A stretch of DNA of 64,000 nucleotides from Marmoricola sp. (lineage in GTDB: Bacteria; Actinomycetota; Actinomycetes; Propionibacteriales; Nocardioidaceae), in NCBI GenBank assembly GCA_025964775.1, contig JAOPYE010000002.1, forward strand, positions 1 to 64,000, given 5' to 3'. The position numbers and the translations under genes are program-made. Below, one piece after another: positions 1-8,734 of this stretch; the first letter of the stretch is position 1, and each line of letters begins with the position of its first letter. The notes beneath the pieces are model-generated. The model searched no databases. It saw nothing but the letters and a program-made list of their open reading frames with translations, and was not told the origin of the DNA.

Positions 1-180
1 GAGAACCTCGCAGACCTCTGCCAGCACCACCACAACCTCAAGACCCACACCACCTGGACCTACACCCAGCTCGAACCCGGCATGTTCCTCTGGCGCAGCC
101 CGCACGGCTACACCTACCTCCGCGACCACATCGGAACCAGCGACCTGACCCCACCACCCCTCGACCCACCCGGCGGTTAG
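1..180 (+). CDS. C-terminal end of a DUF222/HNH endonuclease-like protein (5' truncated by window)
   Basis: The frame is open from base 1 and closes at TAG 178-180, giving 59 residues without a start codon. The segment LCQHHHNLKT followed by W and a short Pro-rich tail matches the end of the HNH domain (the H-H-N part of the zinc/nuclease site) of actinobacterial DUF222-HNH proteins, which occur in many copies per genome. The N-terminal DUF222 part lies outside the window. Whether this family cuts DNA in the cell is unknown. It is the only plus-strand gene in the first 43 kb. Confidence 0.75.
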   Translation, partial: ENLADLCQHHHNLKTHTTWTYTQLEPGMFLWRSPHGYTYLRDHIGTSDLTPPPLDPPGG

Positions 181-282
181 CACCCCGAACCCATCAGCCG
201 AACCGACCGTGCGACGGGGTAATTCGCACACGGGTTTTGAGACGCGCCGTCGTGCCGAAGAGTTCTGTTGCGAGTGAAATGT

Positions 283-744
283 TCAGAACCGGCCTTGTGA
301 CTCGCGGTCGACCGCGGACGCGGCGTCAGGCCTCGATGGCTTCGACAGGAGGGGCCGATGTACCTGCCCGACGGTAGCTGCATCACCACGTCGGCCTGTC
401 TGCACCTCGGATCGTGCGGCAAGGGTGCCAGCTAGCAGCCACCACGCACCGCGGATCACGACCGCGGCAGAGACCATGCTCACCGAAATGATCAGCGCCA
501 CGTAGCCGAAGTGACGCTGATGGTCGTTGATGCCATCGCTCCGGTGAAGCGTGCCGATCAGAGGGAACGAAGAGAAAATCAGCAGGAGATCCGCGGAGTC
601 GCGCACGCGAACCAGGTGCTGGTCTCGGGGCTTCGAGCCGCTCTGGTGGCTGCCCGAGTACTTGGCCGCGAGCATTAACGATCCCCAGATTGTCGCGAAG
701 AGCGCGACGCCAAACTCCTCCGGATGGTCGTACGCGAACCGCAC
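283..744 (-). CDS. hypothetical small membrane protein
   Basis: About 153 residues from a GTG start; the frame stays open further upstream, but the added residues look non-coding. Three hydrophobic stretches are visible (FGVALFATIWGSLMLAA, then ADLLLIFSSFPLIGTL, then a longer one ending in a WWLLAG segment), followed by a polar tail of about 50 residues. I recognise no family. It heads a group of small minus-strand genes of unknown role. Start and reality are uncertain because no strong ribosome binding site is seen. Confidence 0.4.
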   Translation of the reverse strand: MRFAYDHPEEFGVALFATIWGSLMLAAKYSGSHQSGSKPRDQHLVRVRDSADLLLIFSSFPLIGTLHRSDGINDHQRHFGYVALIISVSMVSAAVVIRGAWWLLAGTLAARSEVQTGRRGDAATVGQVHRPLLSKPSRPDAASAVDRESQGRF

Positions 745-891
745 AGCCCCGACCCTAGCCGGGGTGCTGCTTTTGTATTCCGGTGATCGGCCGCACGAAT
801 CCGTTTGCTGGCGCCGGGGCGGGCTCTGGAGATCGGGCCGGCTCAGTGACCCCGGGCAGACTTTCTGCCTCATGGTTACGCCGTGAAAGCG

Positions 892-1440
892 TCAGCCAGT
901 GGGTCTGAACCTTCGTATCAGTATGCCGAGGCCGTACCCGACCGTAACGAGTAGCGCCACGACGACGAGCCATGGAATCGCCAAGATGGCGGCGCCTGCC
1001 CCGGCTGCGTCATCTTGGGCGCTCCCTGGGTTCGGGTCGTCCAACATCAAGACCACGTACGCGACCATGCCGAGAACCCAGAGATACCCAACCATCCGAA
1101 GCAAAGAGCCTCTACGGATCATTGCGACCGCGAACCCGCTGGCAACCATGAGCAGCCCTGTCGCGAGCGCGACATCTACGGCACCCCAGCCGAACGCAGC
1201 ACTCGGGGAGCCGTGGCGAGGAATCGCGATTCTTTCCCAAACCAGAGCTGCGACCACCCACGCGCACCAGAATCCGGCGACCGCCCCGTCGAACCTCGTG
1301 AGCGAGGGCCGCCGTGTCGGCGCCGCCGTTGGTCGCCAACCCTCGCCGTCGAACCACCACCGACGGTCAGGTGAGTGGGCAGGTAGCCATTCCGAGCCGG
1401 ACCACCACCAAAGCCCGTCGGAGGAATGAGGCCCACGCAT
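892..1440 (-). CDS. membrane protein with Trp-rich N-terminal repeats (DUF2510-like)
   Basis: 182 residues from ATG at 1440. The N-terminus holds two short Trp-rich units, GLWWWSGSEWLP and RWWFDGEGWRP, of the kind found in actinobacterial DUF2510-like 'W-x(n)-W' repeats that precede membrane domains. About four transmembrane segments follow (for example WCAWVVAALVWERIAI and AILAIPWLVVVALLVTVGYGL), and the protein ends in a basic tail. Function is unknown; a membrane-associated housekeeping or envelope role is only a guess. The frame extends 19 codons further upstream, but the ATG used here lies just before the first repeat. Confidence 0.6.
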   Translation of the reverse strand: MRGPHSSDGLWWWSGSEWLPAHSPDRRWWFDGEGWRPTAAPTRRPSLTRFDGAVAGFWCAWVVAALVWERIAIPRHGSPSAAFGWGAVDVALATGLLMVASGFAVAMIRRGSLLRMVGYLWVLGMVAYVVLMLDDPNPGSAQDDAAGAGAAILAIPWLVVVALLVTVGYGLGILIRRFRPTG

Positions 1441-1544
1441 GCCTGCCACGCTTCCAGTATCGCAACCCGAGGCACCGCGACCTGAGAAGTAGTGCACCAG
1501 CGTCCGATGGTGATTCGCAGGACGCGTCTCATGCCCTGCTGGGT

Positions 1545-1763
1545 TCAGAGCGCGGCGATCTGTTCGATCATGACCGCTAGTAGCACCGTCGACCCCAGTA
1601 GAACAACAGAAGCACCGGCGGATTGCCGTCGCACCTGTTCGTCTGTCCGCACACTCGGTTTCCTACTCACCCGGCGTCCGGTTATGGCCTGGTAGGCATT
1701 GAGGGACCCGAGAATCGCAGTCGCCATCGCGAGAAGAATCAACACCAGCAACAAGATCGACAT
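1545..1763 (-). CDS. small two-helix membrane protein, hypothetical
   Basis: 72 residues from ATG at 1763. A first transmembrane helix sits at the very N-terminus (SILLLVLILLAMATAILGSL), a basic loop with RRVSRKPS follows, and a second helix ends the protein (GASVVLLGSTVLLAVMI). No family is recognised. It lies 60 bp downstream of the DUF6869-like gene on the same strand and could share its transcript. No convincing Shine-Dalgarno sequence is visible, so the start is tentative. Confidence 0.45.
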   Translation of the reverse strand: MSILLLVLILLAMATAILGSLNAYQAITGRRVSRKPSVRTDEQVRRQSAGASVVLLGSTVLLAVMIEQIAAL

Positions 1764-1822
1764 CCGGAGAACCCTACGCCAGCAGCCACCGCTGCCCGAA
1801 TCCGATTGCGCGACGTGCAAGG

Positions 1823-2134
1823 TCAGGGCTGGCTCAGGACTCGGGCGCCGAGCTCACCCAAACGACTCCGATCCACGTCAGGCAAGACACGAACGCCGTT
1901 GCCGGTATGCGAGACCAAATCCTCCAGCGGCCCTGCTCCTACCAAGCTGAGCAGGTCTGCATCGCCGTTCGCTGTCTCAGCCAACACGATCAAGGCGTCC
2001 ACGACGCCGTGGACTGCGTCGTGGCAGGCGGCATCTGTGAACTCATGTGCCTCGCCGTACTTCTCTGCTCGCCACTCATCGAGCATGGCAACCGCCCACT
2101 GCTCGACCGTTGCCCACGACACATCGATCCCCAT
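1823..2134 (-). CDS. DUF6869-like small protein
   Basis: 103 residues from ATG at 2134. The protein is acidic and helical, with the segment LLSLVGAGPLEDLVSH in its second half. A GAGPLEDL core followed by a hydrophobic patch is what I associate with the DUF6869 family, often found beside toxin-immunity or defence loci; here the protein ends soon after that motif, so it may be a short or truncated member. No enzymatic residues can be named. The 197 bp up to the next gene (2135-2331) hold nothing that I can recognise apart from a weak 6-bp hairpin near 2251-2271. Confidence 0.5.
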   Translation of the reverse strand: MGIDVSWATVEQWAVAMLDEWRAEKYGEAHEFTDAACHDAVHGVVDALIVLAETANGDADLLSLVGAGPLEDLVSHTGNGVRVLPDVDRSRLGELGARVLSQP

Positions 2135-2331
2135 GACGGCGTCGGTCAGGCGTCACGACCCATCAGTACCAAAGGTGACGTCAGAATCGAGCATGCTCGC
2201 CAGCCTAGAGATGAGCAGGCCAGGACGCTGGCGGAAAACCTCCCCTAGTGATCCCGTGGCCCGTCCGGGATGGCGCGGCACTTGCCCGCGACCCGGTGCC
2301 CGTCGATACGTCCGCGTACAGGGCCGAAGCC

Positions 2332-3165
2332 TCAGAACTCGAGTTCCGCGAGCGCCCGGGCCCGGGTGAAGACCGCGTCGAGCATGTCCGGGGTCAACCT
2401 CCCGGTGAAGGTGTTGTGCTGCGAGGGGTGGTAGCAGCCGAGCAGGGTGGCCGATCCGTGCTCGCCCTCCAGGACCACCTCGCGGGCGTGCGCGAACTTC
2501 GGCTGCGGCTTCGGTACGGCGTAGCCCGCGTCCCGCAGTGACCTCAACGCGGCCGCCCAGCCGAACGCGCCCAGGGTCACGACGACCCGCAGGGTCGGCG
2601 CGACCAGCTGCACCTCGCGGGCGATCCACGGCGCACAGGCATCCCGCTCGGCCGGGGTCGGCTTGTTCTCCGGGGGCGCGCACCGCACCGCGGCTGCCAT
2701 CCGGGCACCCAGCAGGCCCTGACCATCACCGGCGTGCACCGAAGCCTGTTGCCGAGCCAGGCCGACGCGGTGCAGGGACGCGAACAACCAGTCCCCCGAG
2801 CTGTCACCGGTGAAGATCCGGCCGGTTCGGTTGCCACCGTTGGCAGCAGGTGCCAGCCCGACGATCAGGATCGGCGCGTTCTCCGCACCCCAGCCGGCGA
2901 TCGGGCGGCCCCAGTACGGCTGATCGGCGAACGAGGCGCGCTTGGTCGCGGCGACGTCCTCGCGCCAGGCCACCAGCCGCGGGCAGGCCGAGCAGACCGA
3001 GACCCGGGCATCCAGGTCGGCCAGCGACGCGACCTGGGCCAGCGCGACGACGTCGGCCGCAGTGCGCGCCACGGGCGTGGCCGGCGTCGCCGGGTCGTCG
3101 GGCCACCCGGTACCCGGCGGCACCGGGCTGGCGAACGACTCCCCGGTGACCGGGTGCGGCAGCAC
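2332..3165 (-). CDS. udgB: uracil-DNA glycosylase, family 5 (UdgB type)
   Basis: 277 residues from GTG at 3165, two bases after the upstream stop; the longer open frame upstream is a shadow of yihY. It removes uracil (and, in family 5, also hypoxanthine and some other damaged bases) from DNA as the first step of base excision repair. Visible signatures are motif A GLAPAANGGNRTGRIFTGD at about residues 103-121, motif B HPSQHNTFTG near the C-terminus, and four cysteines (58, 61, 162, 177) placed to hold a 4Fe-4S cluster. The Ala-Ala-Asn in motif A, instead of an acidic water-activating residue, is typical of family 5. It is the last gene of the minus-strand run that starts with ftsB or eno. Confidence 0.9.
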   Translation of the reverse strand: MLPHPVTGESFASPVPPGTGWPDDPATPATPVARTAADVVALAQVASLADLDARVSVCSACPRLVAWREDVAATKRASFADQPYWGRPIAGWGAENAPILIVGLAPAANGGNRTGRIFTGDSSGDWLFASLHRVGLARQQASVHAGDGQGLLGARMAAAVRCAPPENKPTPAERDACAPWIAREVQLVAPTLRVVVTLGAFGWAAALRSLRDAGYAVPKPQPKFAHAREVVLEGEHGSATLLGCYHPSQHNTFTGRLTPDMLDAVFTRARALAELEF

Positions 3166-3167
3166 GC

Positions 3168-4106
3168 TCAGTCCTCGTCGGGGACCGGCTGGGTCACGGG
3201 CCCGTACGGCGGCATGCCCGGCCTGCGCGGGAACATGCCGACGACGACCCGCTTGTCGTCGACCACAGACCCGACGGTCGTGACCCGCTCGGCGATCCGG
3301 GCGTCCCGGGCAGCGTCGAGCTCGGCACCGAAGAGCAGGGCCGCGTTGGTCAGCCAGAGCCAGACCAGCGCGATGATGCCGCCGGCCACCGAGCCGTAGG
3401 TCTTGTTGTACGAGCCGAAGTTGGTCACGTAGTAGCCGAAGCCGACCGAGGCAGCGCCCCAGATCAGCAGCGCGGTGAACGCACCGCGGGAAAGGAACCG
3501 GAACCGTCGTACCGAGGTGTTCGGCGTCGCATGGATCAGCAGCGCGACCACGATGATGACGACCAGGACCAGGACCGGCCATTTCGCCAGGTCCCAGATG
3601 TGCACGGCGGAGCGTCCGATGCCGAGTTTGTCACCGACCGACCGGGCGAGAGGTCCGGTGACCGTGATCATCACCAGCGCCAGCACGTTCAGGACGACGG
3701 CGACCAGCGTGATCAGCAGCATCACCGGGCGGAGCTTCCAGAACGGCCTGGTCTCCTCGATCTCCCGGACCGTGTTCATCGCCCGCGAGAACGCGCTCAC
3801 GTAGGCCGACGCCGACCAGAGCGCGCCCGCCGTACCGGCGGCGAAGGTCCAGGTGGCGCCACTGGCTCGGCTGAGCTCGCGGATCGTCGGCGTGATCGAG
3901 TGCAGTTGGTCCGCCGAGAGCAACGGGCGCAGCACGTCGAGGACGGTCCTGCTGGTGTCGTCGGGATTGCCCAGGAACCCCATCAGCGAGAGCAGCGCCA
4001 GAGCGGCCGGGAAGATCGCCAGCACGGCGTAGTAGGTCAGCCCGGCGGCCAGGTCGGTGTCCTTGTGGCGCAGGAAGTTCCTGGCCGAGGTGACGATCAG
4101 CGTCAT
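3168..4106 (-). CDS. YihY/virulence factor BrkB family membrane protein
   Basis: 312 residues. ATG at 4106 overlaps the upstream ppx/gppA stop in an ATGA, so it is preferred to a GTG 15 bases earlier. The N-terminal DLAAGLTYYAVLAIFPAALAL is the family signature helix, and about six transmembrane segments follow. The family was once misnamed ribonuclease BN; it is an integral inner-membrane protein of unsettled function, possibly a transporter. The C-terminus is a Pro-rich cytosolic tail. The tight overlap with ppx/gppA and udgB implies co-transcription. Confidence 0.88.
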   Translation of the reverse strand: MTLIVTSARNFLRHKDTDLAAGLTYYAVLAIFPAALALLSLMGFLGNPDDTSRTVLDVLRPLLSADQLHSITPTIRELSRASGATWTFAAGTAGALWSASAYVSAFSRAMNTVREIEETRPFWKLRPVMLLITLVAVVLNVLALVMITVTGPLARSVGDKLGIGRSAVHIWDLAKWPVLVLVVIIVVALLIHATPNTSVRRFRFLSRGAFTALLIWGAASVGFGYYVTNFGSYNKTYGSVAGGIIALVWLWLTNAALLFGAELDAARDARIAERVTTVGSVVDDKRVVVGMFPRRPGMPPYGPVTQPVPDED

Positions 4107-5038
4107 GTCACGCAGCTCCACGCGATGCCATCGAGGATGTCGGACTCCGAGACCGTCAGCGTTCCCACTCGGGTTCGCTTCAGGATCCGGTCGAGGATCA
4201 GCGCACCGGCACCGATCACGTCAGCCCGGCCCGGATGCATGTAGCCGAGCCCGCGTCGCTCGGCCACCGACATCGAGACCAGGGCACTGATCGTCGCATG
4301 CACGCTCGCGACGTCAAGATCCGCGAGGTGGATCCGGCTCGGGTCGTAGGCCGCGAGGTCCAGCACGCCGGCAGCCACGGTCGTCACCGTCCCGGCCACT
4401 CCGACCACGGTCCCCGCCAGCGCGGGGTCGACCCGGCACCCGTCGAGCGCGGCGTCGACGTCGACGCACACGGCCTCGATCTGCTCCGGCGTCGGCGGAT
4501 CGTCGCGCAGGTGGCGCTCGGTCAGCCGGACCGAGCCGATGTCGAGCGAGTGCGCGGTCCGCACCGTCCCGTCGGCCTCGCCCAGGATCAGCTCGGTCGA
4601 ACCTCCCCCGATGTCGAGCACCAGGAACGGCGTGGGGCGTTCCTGCGACCCGCCCCTCAGCGCCCGGGTGGCTCCGTCGTACGACGCCCGCGCCTCGGCG
4701 TCACCGTCGATGACCTCGGGTTCGACGCCGACCCGGGTCCGGACTCCTGCCTTGAACTCCTCGGCGTTCTCCGCGTCACGGGCCGCCGAGGTCGCGCAGA
4801 ACCGGATCAGGTCCGGCTGGTGGTCGGCGACCAGGACGGCGTACTCGTCGAGGGCGGCGAAGGTGCGCTCCAGCGACTCCGCCGAGATCCGGCCCGTCGC
4901 CTCGACGCCCTGGCCGAGCCGGACGATGCGCATCTCGCGGACCAGCTCGACCATCGACCCGTTCGCCGGATCAAGGTCCGCGATCAGCAGGCGCAGCGAG
5001 TTGGTCCCGCAGTCGAAGGCGGCCACGCGGGTGCTCAT
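4103..5038 (-). CDS. ppx: exopolyphosphatase / pppGpp phosphohydrolase family (Ppx/GppA)
   Basis: 311 residues from ATG at 5038, which overlaps the DUF501 stop in ATGA. It belongs to the ASKHA superfamily: the first phosphate loop is AFDCGTNSLRLLIAD near the N-terminus and the second is DIGGGSTELILGE at about residues 137-149. The length corresponds to the short one-domain form common in actinobacteria (compare M. tuberculosis Ppx1). It should hydrolyse the end phosphates of polyphosphate, or pppGpp. Its synteny with DUF501, ftsB and eno is conserved in actinobacteria. It lies 8 kb from a large phosphate-transport cluster, which is worth noting but does not prove a link. Confidence 0.88.
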   Translation of the reverse strand: MSTRVAAFDCGTNSLRLLIADLDPANGSMVELVREMRIVRLGQGVEATGRISAESLERTFAALDEYAVLVADHQPDLIRFCATSAARDAENAEEFKAGVRTRVGVEPEVIDGDAEARASYDGATRALRGGSQERPTPFLVLDIGGGSTELILGEADGTVRTAHSLDIGSVRLTERHLRDDPPTPEQIEAVCVDVDAALDGCRVDPALAGTVVGVAGTVTTVAAGVLDLAAYDPSRIHLADLDVASVHATISALVSMSVAERRGLGYMHPGRADVIGAGALILDRILKRTRVGTLTVSESDILDGIAWSCVT

Positions 5039-5517
5039 ACGCACGGGCCCGGGGCCCACCAGTCGCCGAGGGCATCGAGCACCTCGTCGCCCAACGGGTT
5101 CACGCCGCGCCCCTGCGCCAGCGACTGCCCGGCGAGCACGTGCAGGCACTTGACCCGGTCGGGCATCCCACCGGCGGAGATGCCCTCGATCTCCTCGACC
5201 TCGGCGATCGCGGTTCGCGCGGCGAGGTAGGCCTCGTGCGCCGACCGGTAGGCCGCGGCGAGCTCAGCGTCTTCGGCGAGCCGGGCTGACATCTCCTTCA
5301 TCAGCCCGGAGGCCTCGAGGGTGCCGATCAGGGAGGAGGCCCGAGGACAGGTCAAGTAGTAGGTCGTCGGGAACGGCGTACCGTCATCGAGCCGCGGCTC
5401 GGTGGTCACCACGTCCGGGTTGCCGCAGGGGCACCGGTGCCCGATCTCGTGGATGGAGCGCGGGAGGCGTCCGAGCTGGGCCTCGATCGCCTGGACATCG
5501 CCGTCGTCGATGCTCAC
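5035..5517 (-). CDS. DUF501 domain protein
   Basis: 160 residues from a GTG at 5517 that overlaps the ftsB stop as GTGA. The family signature is visible: HRCPCGNPDVVTTEPRL followed by PFPTTYYLTCP near the N-terminus, with Cys residues in CPCG and the later TCP, then a helical middle and the CLH segment late in the protein. No biochemical function is established. The position between ftsB and ppx/gppA is the standard actinobacterial arrangement, and the start overlaps on both sides argue for translational coupling. Confidence 0.88.
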   Translation of the reverse strand: MSIDDGDVQAIEAQLGRLPRSIHEIGHRCPCGNPDVVTTEPRLDDGTPFPTTYYLTCPRASSLIGTLEASGLMKEMSARLAEDAELAAAYRSAHEAYLAARTAIAEVEEIEGISAGGMPDRVKCLHVLAGQSLAQGRGVNPLGDEVLDALGDWWAPGPCV

Positions 5518-6077
5518 TGCTTCGTGGACGGCGGGGTGATGACGGTGGCCGGCGTCGGCTTGACGAGCTTCTCCGGGTGGTCGGCCGCGTCCAGCGACTG
5601 CTGCACCTTGTTCCACCACGCCTCGGGCTTCTTCGGGTCGATCGTGGTCGGATCGGTGAGCTCGTTGCCGCCGGTCAGCGGGTTCCCGTTCTGGTCGAGC
5701 ACCTGGTACGCCGTCTCGCCGGGCAGCACCCAGCCCAGGCGCGAGCGCGCCTGCTGCTCGACGTACGCCGGATCGCGCCAGCGGTTCTTCTCCCGCTGCA
5801 GCGCCTTGATGTTGGTCTCGGCCTGCGCGATCTGCGCGTTGAGTGCGTTGATGTGCGAGCGCTGGGTCAGGTAGGCCCGCATCGAGGACGCGTACGAGAT
5901 CACCAGGATCGCGAACACCACCACCAGGATGGCGGCCCGGTTGGTGAACCGGGCACGCGGTGCCGCCTCCGTCGCCGAAGGCACCCGTGAAGCTCCGCCC
6001 CGTTGTCCGGGTCGGGTGTTGCGCGGGCCCAGTTCACGCTGGGGCCCCCGCTCCGGAGTGCGCTTCTTCGGCGGCAT
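5514..6077 (-). CDS. ftsB: septum formation initiator, FtsB/DivIC family
   Basis: 187 residues from ATG at 6077. The layout is a basic cytosolic N-terminus (PPKKRTPERG and an Arg-rich stretch), a single transmembrane helix (AAILVVVFAILVISYAS, about residues 49-65), an extracytoplasmic coiled coil (INALNAQIAQAETNIKALQ, about 77-95), the RDPAYVEQQARSRLGWV block typical of PF04977, and a Pro-rich tail. FtsB/DivIC pairs with FtsL and FtsQ in the divisome at the septum. It lies 7 bp downstream of enolase, as in other actinobacteria. Confidence 0.9.
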   Translation of the reverse strand: MPPKKRTPERGPQRELGPRNTRPGQRGGASRVPSATEAAPRARFTNRAAILVVVFAILVISYASSMRAYLTQRSHINALNAQIAQAETNIKALQREKNRWRDPAYVEQQARSRLGWVLPGETAYQVLDQNGNPLTGGNELTDPTTIDPKKPEAWWNKVQQSLDAADHPEKLVKPTPATVITPPSTKQ

Positions 6078-6084
6078 CGCCAGC

Positions 6085-7407
<1,323 letters not shown>

Positions 7408-8031
7408 TCAGCCGCCCTGGACCGTGCGGCGCACCGCCGCGCGCAGCGCCTGCTCAGGATCGATCCCCTCGTGCCGCGCCTCCGCCGCGAGCAGCAACAG
7501 CCGGTCGCCGAGGTCGTCCGAACCAGCCGGCAGTTCCGGGACCCGTCCGGCACGCTCCAGCCGGTCGAGCGCCTTGACCGCCCGCAGCAGCGCGGGCAGC
7601 TCCTCGGGGACGCCGTCCATCAGTCCGCTGCGCTGCTTCTCGGCGGCCTTGATCCGCTCCCACTGGTCGTTGATCGACTCTGCGTCCATCTGGGGGTCCT
7701 CCACGTCCGTGCCGTCGGGCGCGAAGACGTGCGGGTTGCGGCGTACCAGCTTGGCGACGAGGTCGCCGGCGACGTCCTCGATGTCGTACTCGCCGTTCTC
7801 GGCCGCGATCTCGGCGTGGAACCAGACCTGGAGCAGCAGGTCGCCGAGCTCCTCGCGCAGGTGCGCCGCGTCGCCGGTCTCGATCGCCTCGACGACCTCC
7901 CAGGTCTCCTCGAGGAGGTAGCGCACCAAGGAGGCGTGCGACTGCCCGGCCTTCCAGGCGCACTCGCGCCGCAACCGGGCCATCACCTCGGTCAGGTCGA
8001 CCAGTGCAGAGGTGCGCCCCGGATCACTCAC
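7408..8031 (-). CDS. mazG: MazG-type nucleoside triphosphate pyrophosphohydrolase
   Basis: 207 residues from GTG at 8031. It hydrolyses (d)NTPs to the monophosphate and pyrophosphate, cleaning the nucleotide pool of damaged bases, and may also affect ppGpp levels. The Mg2+-binding EExxE...ExxD helices are seen as EETWEVVEAIE (about residues 41-51) and EELGDLLLQVWFHA (about 60-73), and FAPDG and QWERIK of the MazG fold follow. Only one catalytic helix pair is present, with a helical C-terminal half, as in mycobacterial MazG. It lies between a SurA-like lipoprotein gene and eno on the same strand. Confidence 0.9.
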   Translation of the reverse strand: MSDPGRTSALVDLTEVMARLRRECAWKAGQSHASLVRYLLEETWEVVEAIETGDAAHLREELGDLLLQVWFHAEIAAENGEYDIEDVAGDLVAKLVRRNPHVFAPDGTDVEDPQMDAESINDQWERIKAAEKQRSGLMDGVPEELPALLRAVKALDRLERAGRVPELPAGSDDLGDRLLLLAAEARHEGIDPEQALRAAVRRTVQGG

Positions 8032-8041
8032 GGGCGTGGAC

Positions 8042-8734
8042 TCAGCCGCACTTCTGGTTGCCCGGCAGGCTCGCGACGTAGGACGCCGGGGGCGTCGCGG
8101 CCGACGACTGCTTGGCGAACGACGAGACGGCCACCGACAACGACGGGTCGACCGCGCCGGCAGCGCCGTTCTTGTCCGGCCCGTAGACCGGGTTGATCTT
8201 CACGGGCGTCTTCTTGCGCATCGCGTCCTGCAGGCTCCCGACCGCGCTCTGGAGCTGGGTCTGGGTCGGCTGGGTGAGCCCCTGGGCAGCGAGCAACTTC
8301 GTGGCGATCGCGTACACCTGGAGCTGGCCGCGGTAGAAGCTGCCGACCAGGTTGCGGAAACGGGCCTGGTCCGCTGCCGGGGCCTTGAGCACGACCGGCT
8401 CGAACTGGTCCATCACCGAGCGGTACGTCGTCCGGTCGTAGTCGGTGCCGAGCTTGAGGGCGAGCTGGTGGTTGAGCTGCGCCTGCACGAGCGCGTTGAC
8501 CATGTCGGCCTGGACGAGCCGCGTCGGCTCGGTCTGGACCTGCGAGGCCGAGGCCGGGTCCTTCGCAGCCCGGTCGAGCGCGTCGCACTGCATCCGGGTC
8601 AGGAACGAGACGTCGGACGTGCTCACGGTGTCGCTCCCGACCTGCGCAGCCGAGGTCCCGGACTGGGCGCAGCCGCTCAGGGTCAGTATCGAGGCGCTAG
8701 CGACGGCGAGGAGGACCAGACGGTTGGCCTTCAA
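8042..8734 (-). CDS. SurA-like lipoprotein, hypothetical
   Basis: 230 residues. The start is a TTG at 8734 directly after the mfd stop, with AGGAG six bases upstream inside mfd. A lipoprotein signal peptide is clear: basic KANR, a hydrophobic core, and the lipobox LSGC with the acceptor Cys at residue 22. The rest is a helical segment resembling the N-terminal domain of SurA-type chaperones, with no parvulin PPIase domain. The place between mfd and mazG is the usual one for this gene in Nocardioides-like genomes. A periplasmic or membrane-surface chaperone role is only inferred. Confidence 0.75.
   Translation of the reverse strand: MKANRLVLLAVASASILTLSGCAQSGTSAAQVGSDTVSTSDVSFLTRMQCDALDRAAKDPASASQVQTEPTRLVQADMVNALVQAQLNHQLALKLGTDYDRTTYRSVMDQFEPVVLKAPAADQARFRNLVGSFYRGQLQVYAIATKLLAAQGLTQPTQTQLQSAVGSLQDAMRKKTPVKINPVYGPDKNGAAGAVDPSLSVAVSSFAKQSSAATPPASYVASLPGNQKCG

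Noticed and set aside
2251..2271. Terminator after udgB
   Set aside because: The stem has only 6 bp and lies about 60 bp from the stop, too weak to call.
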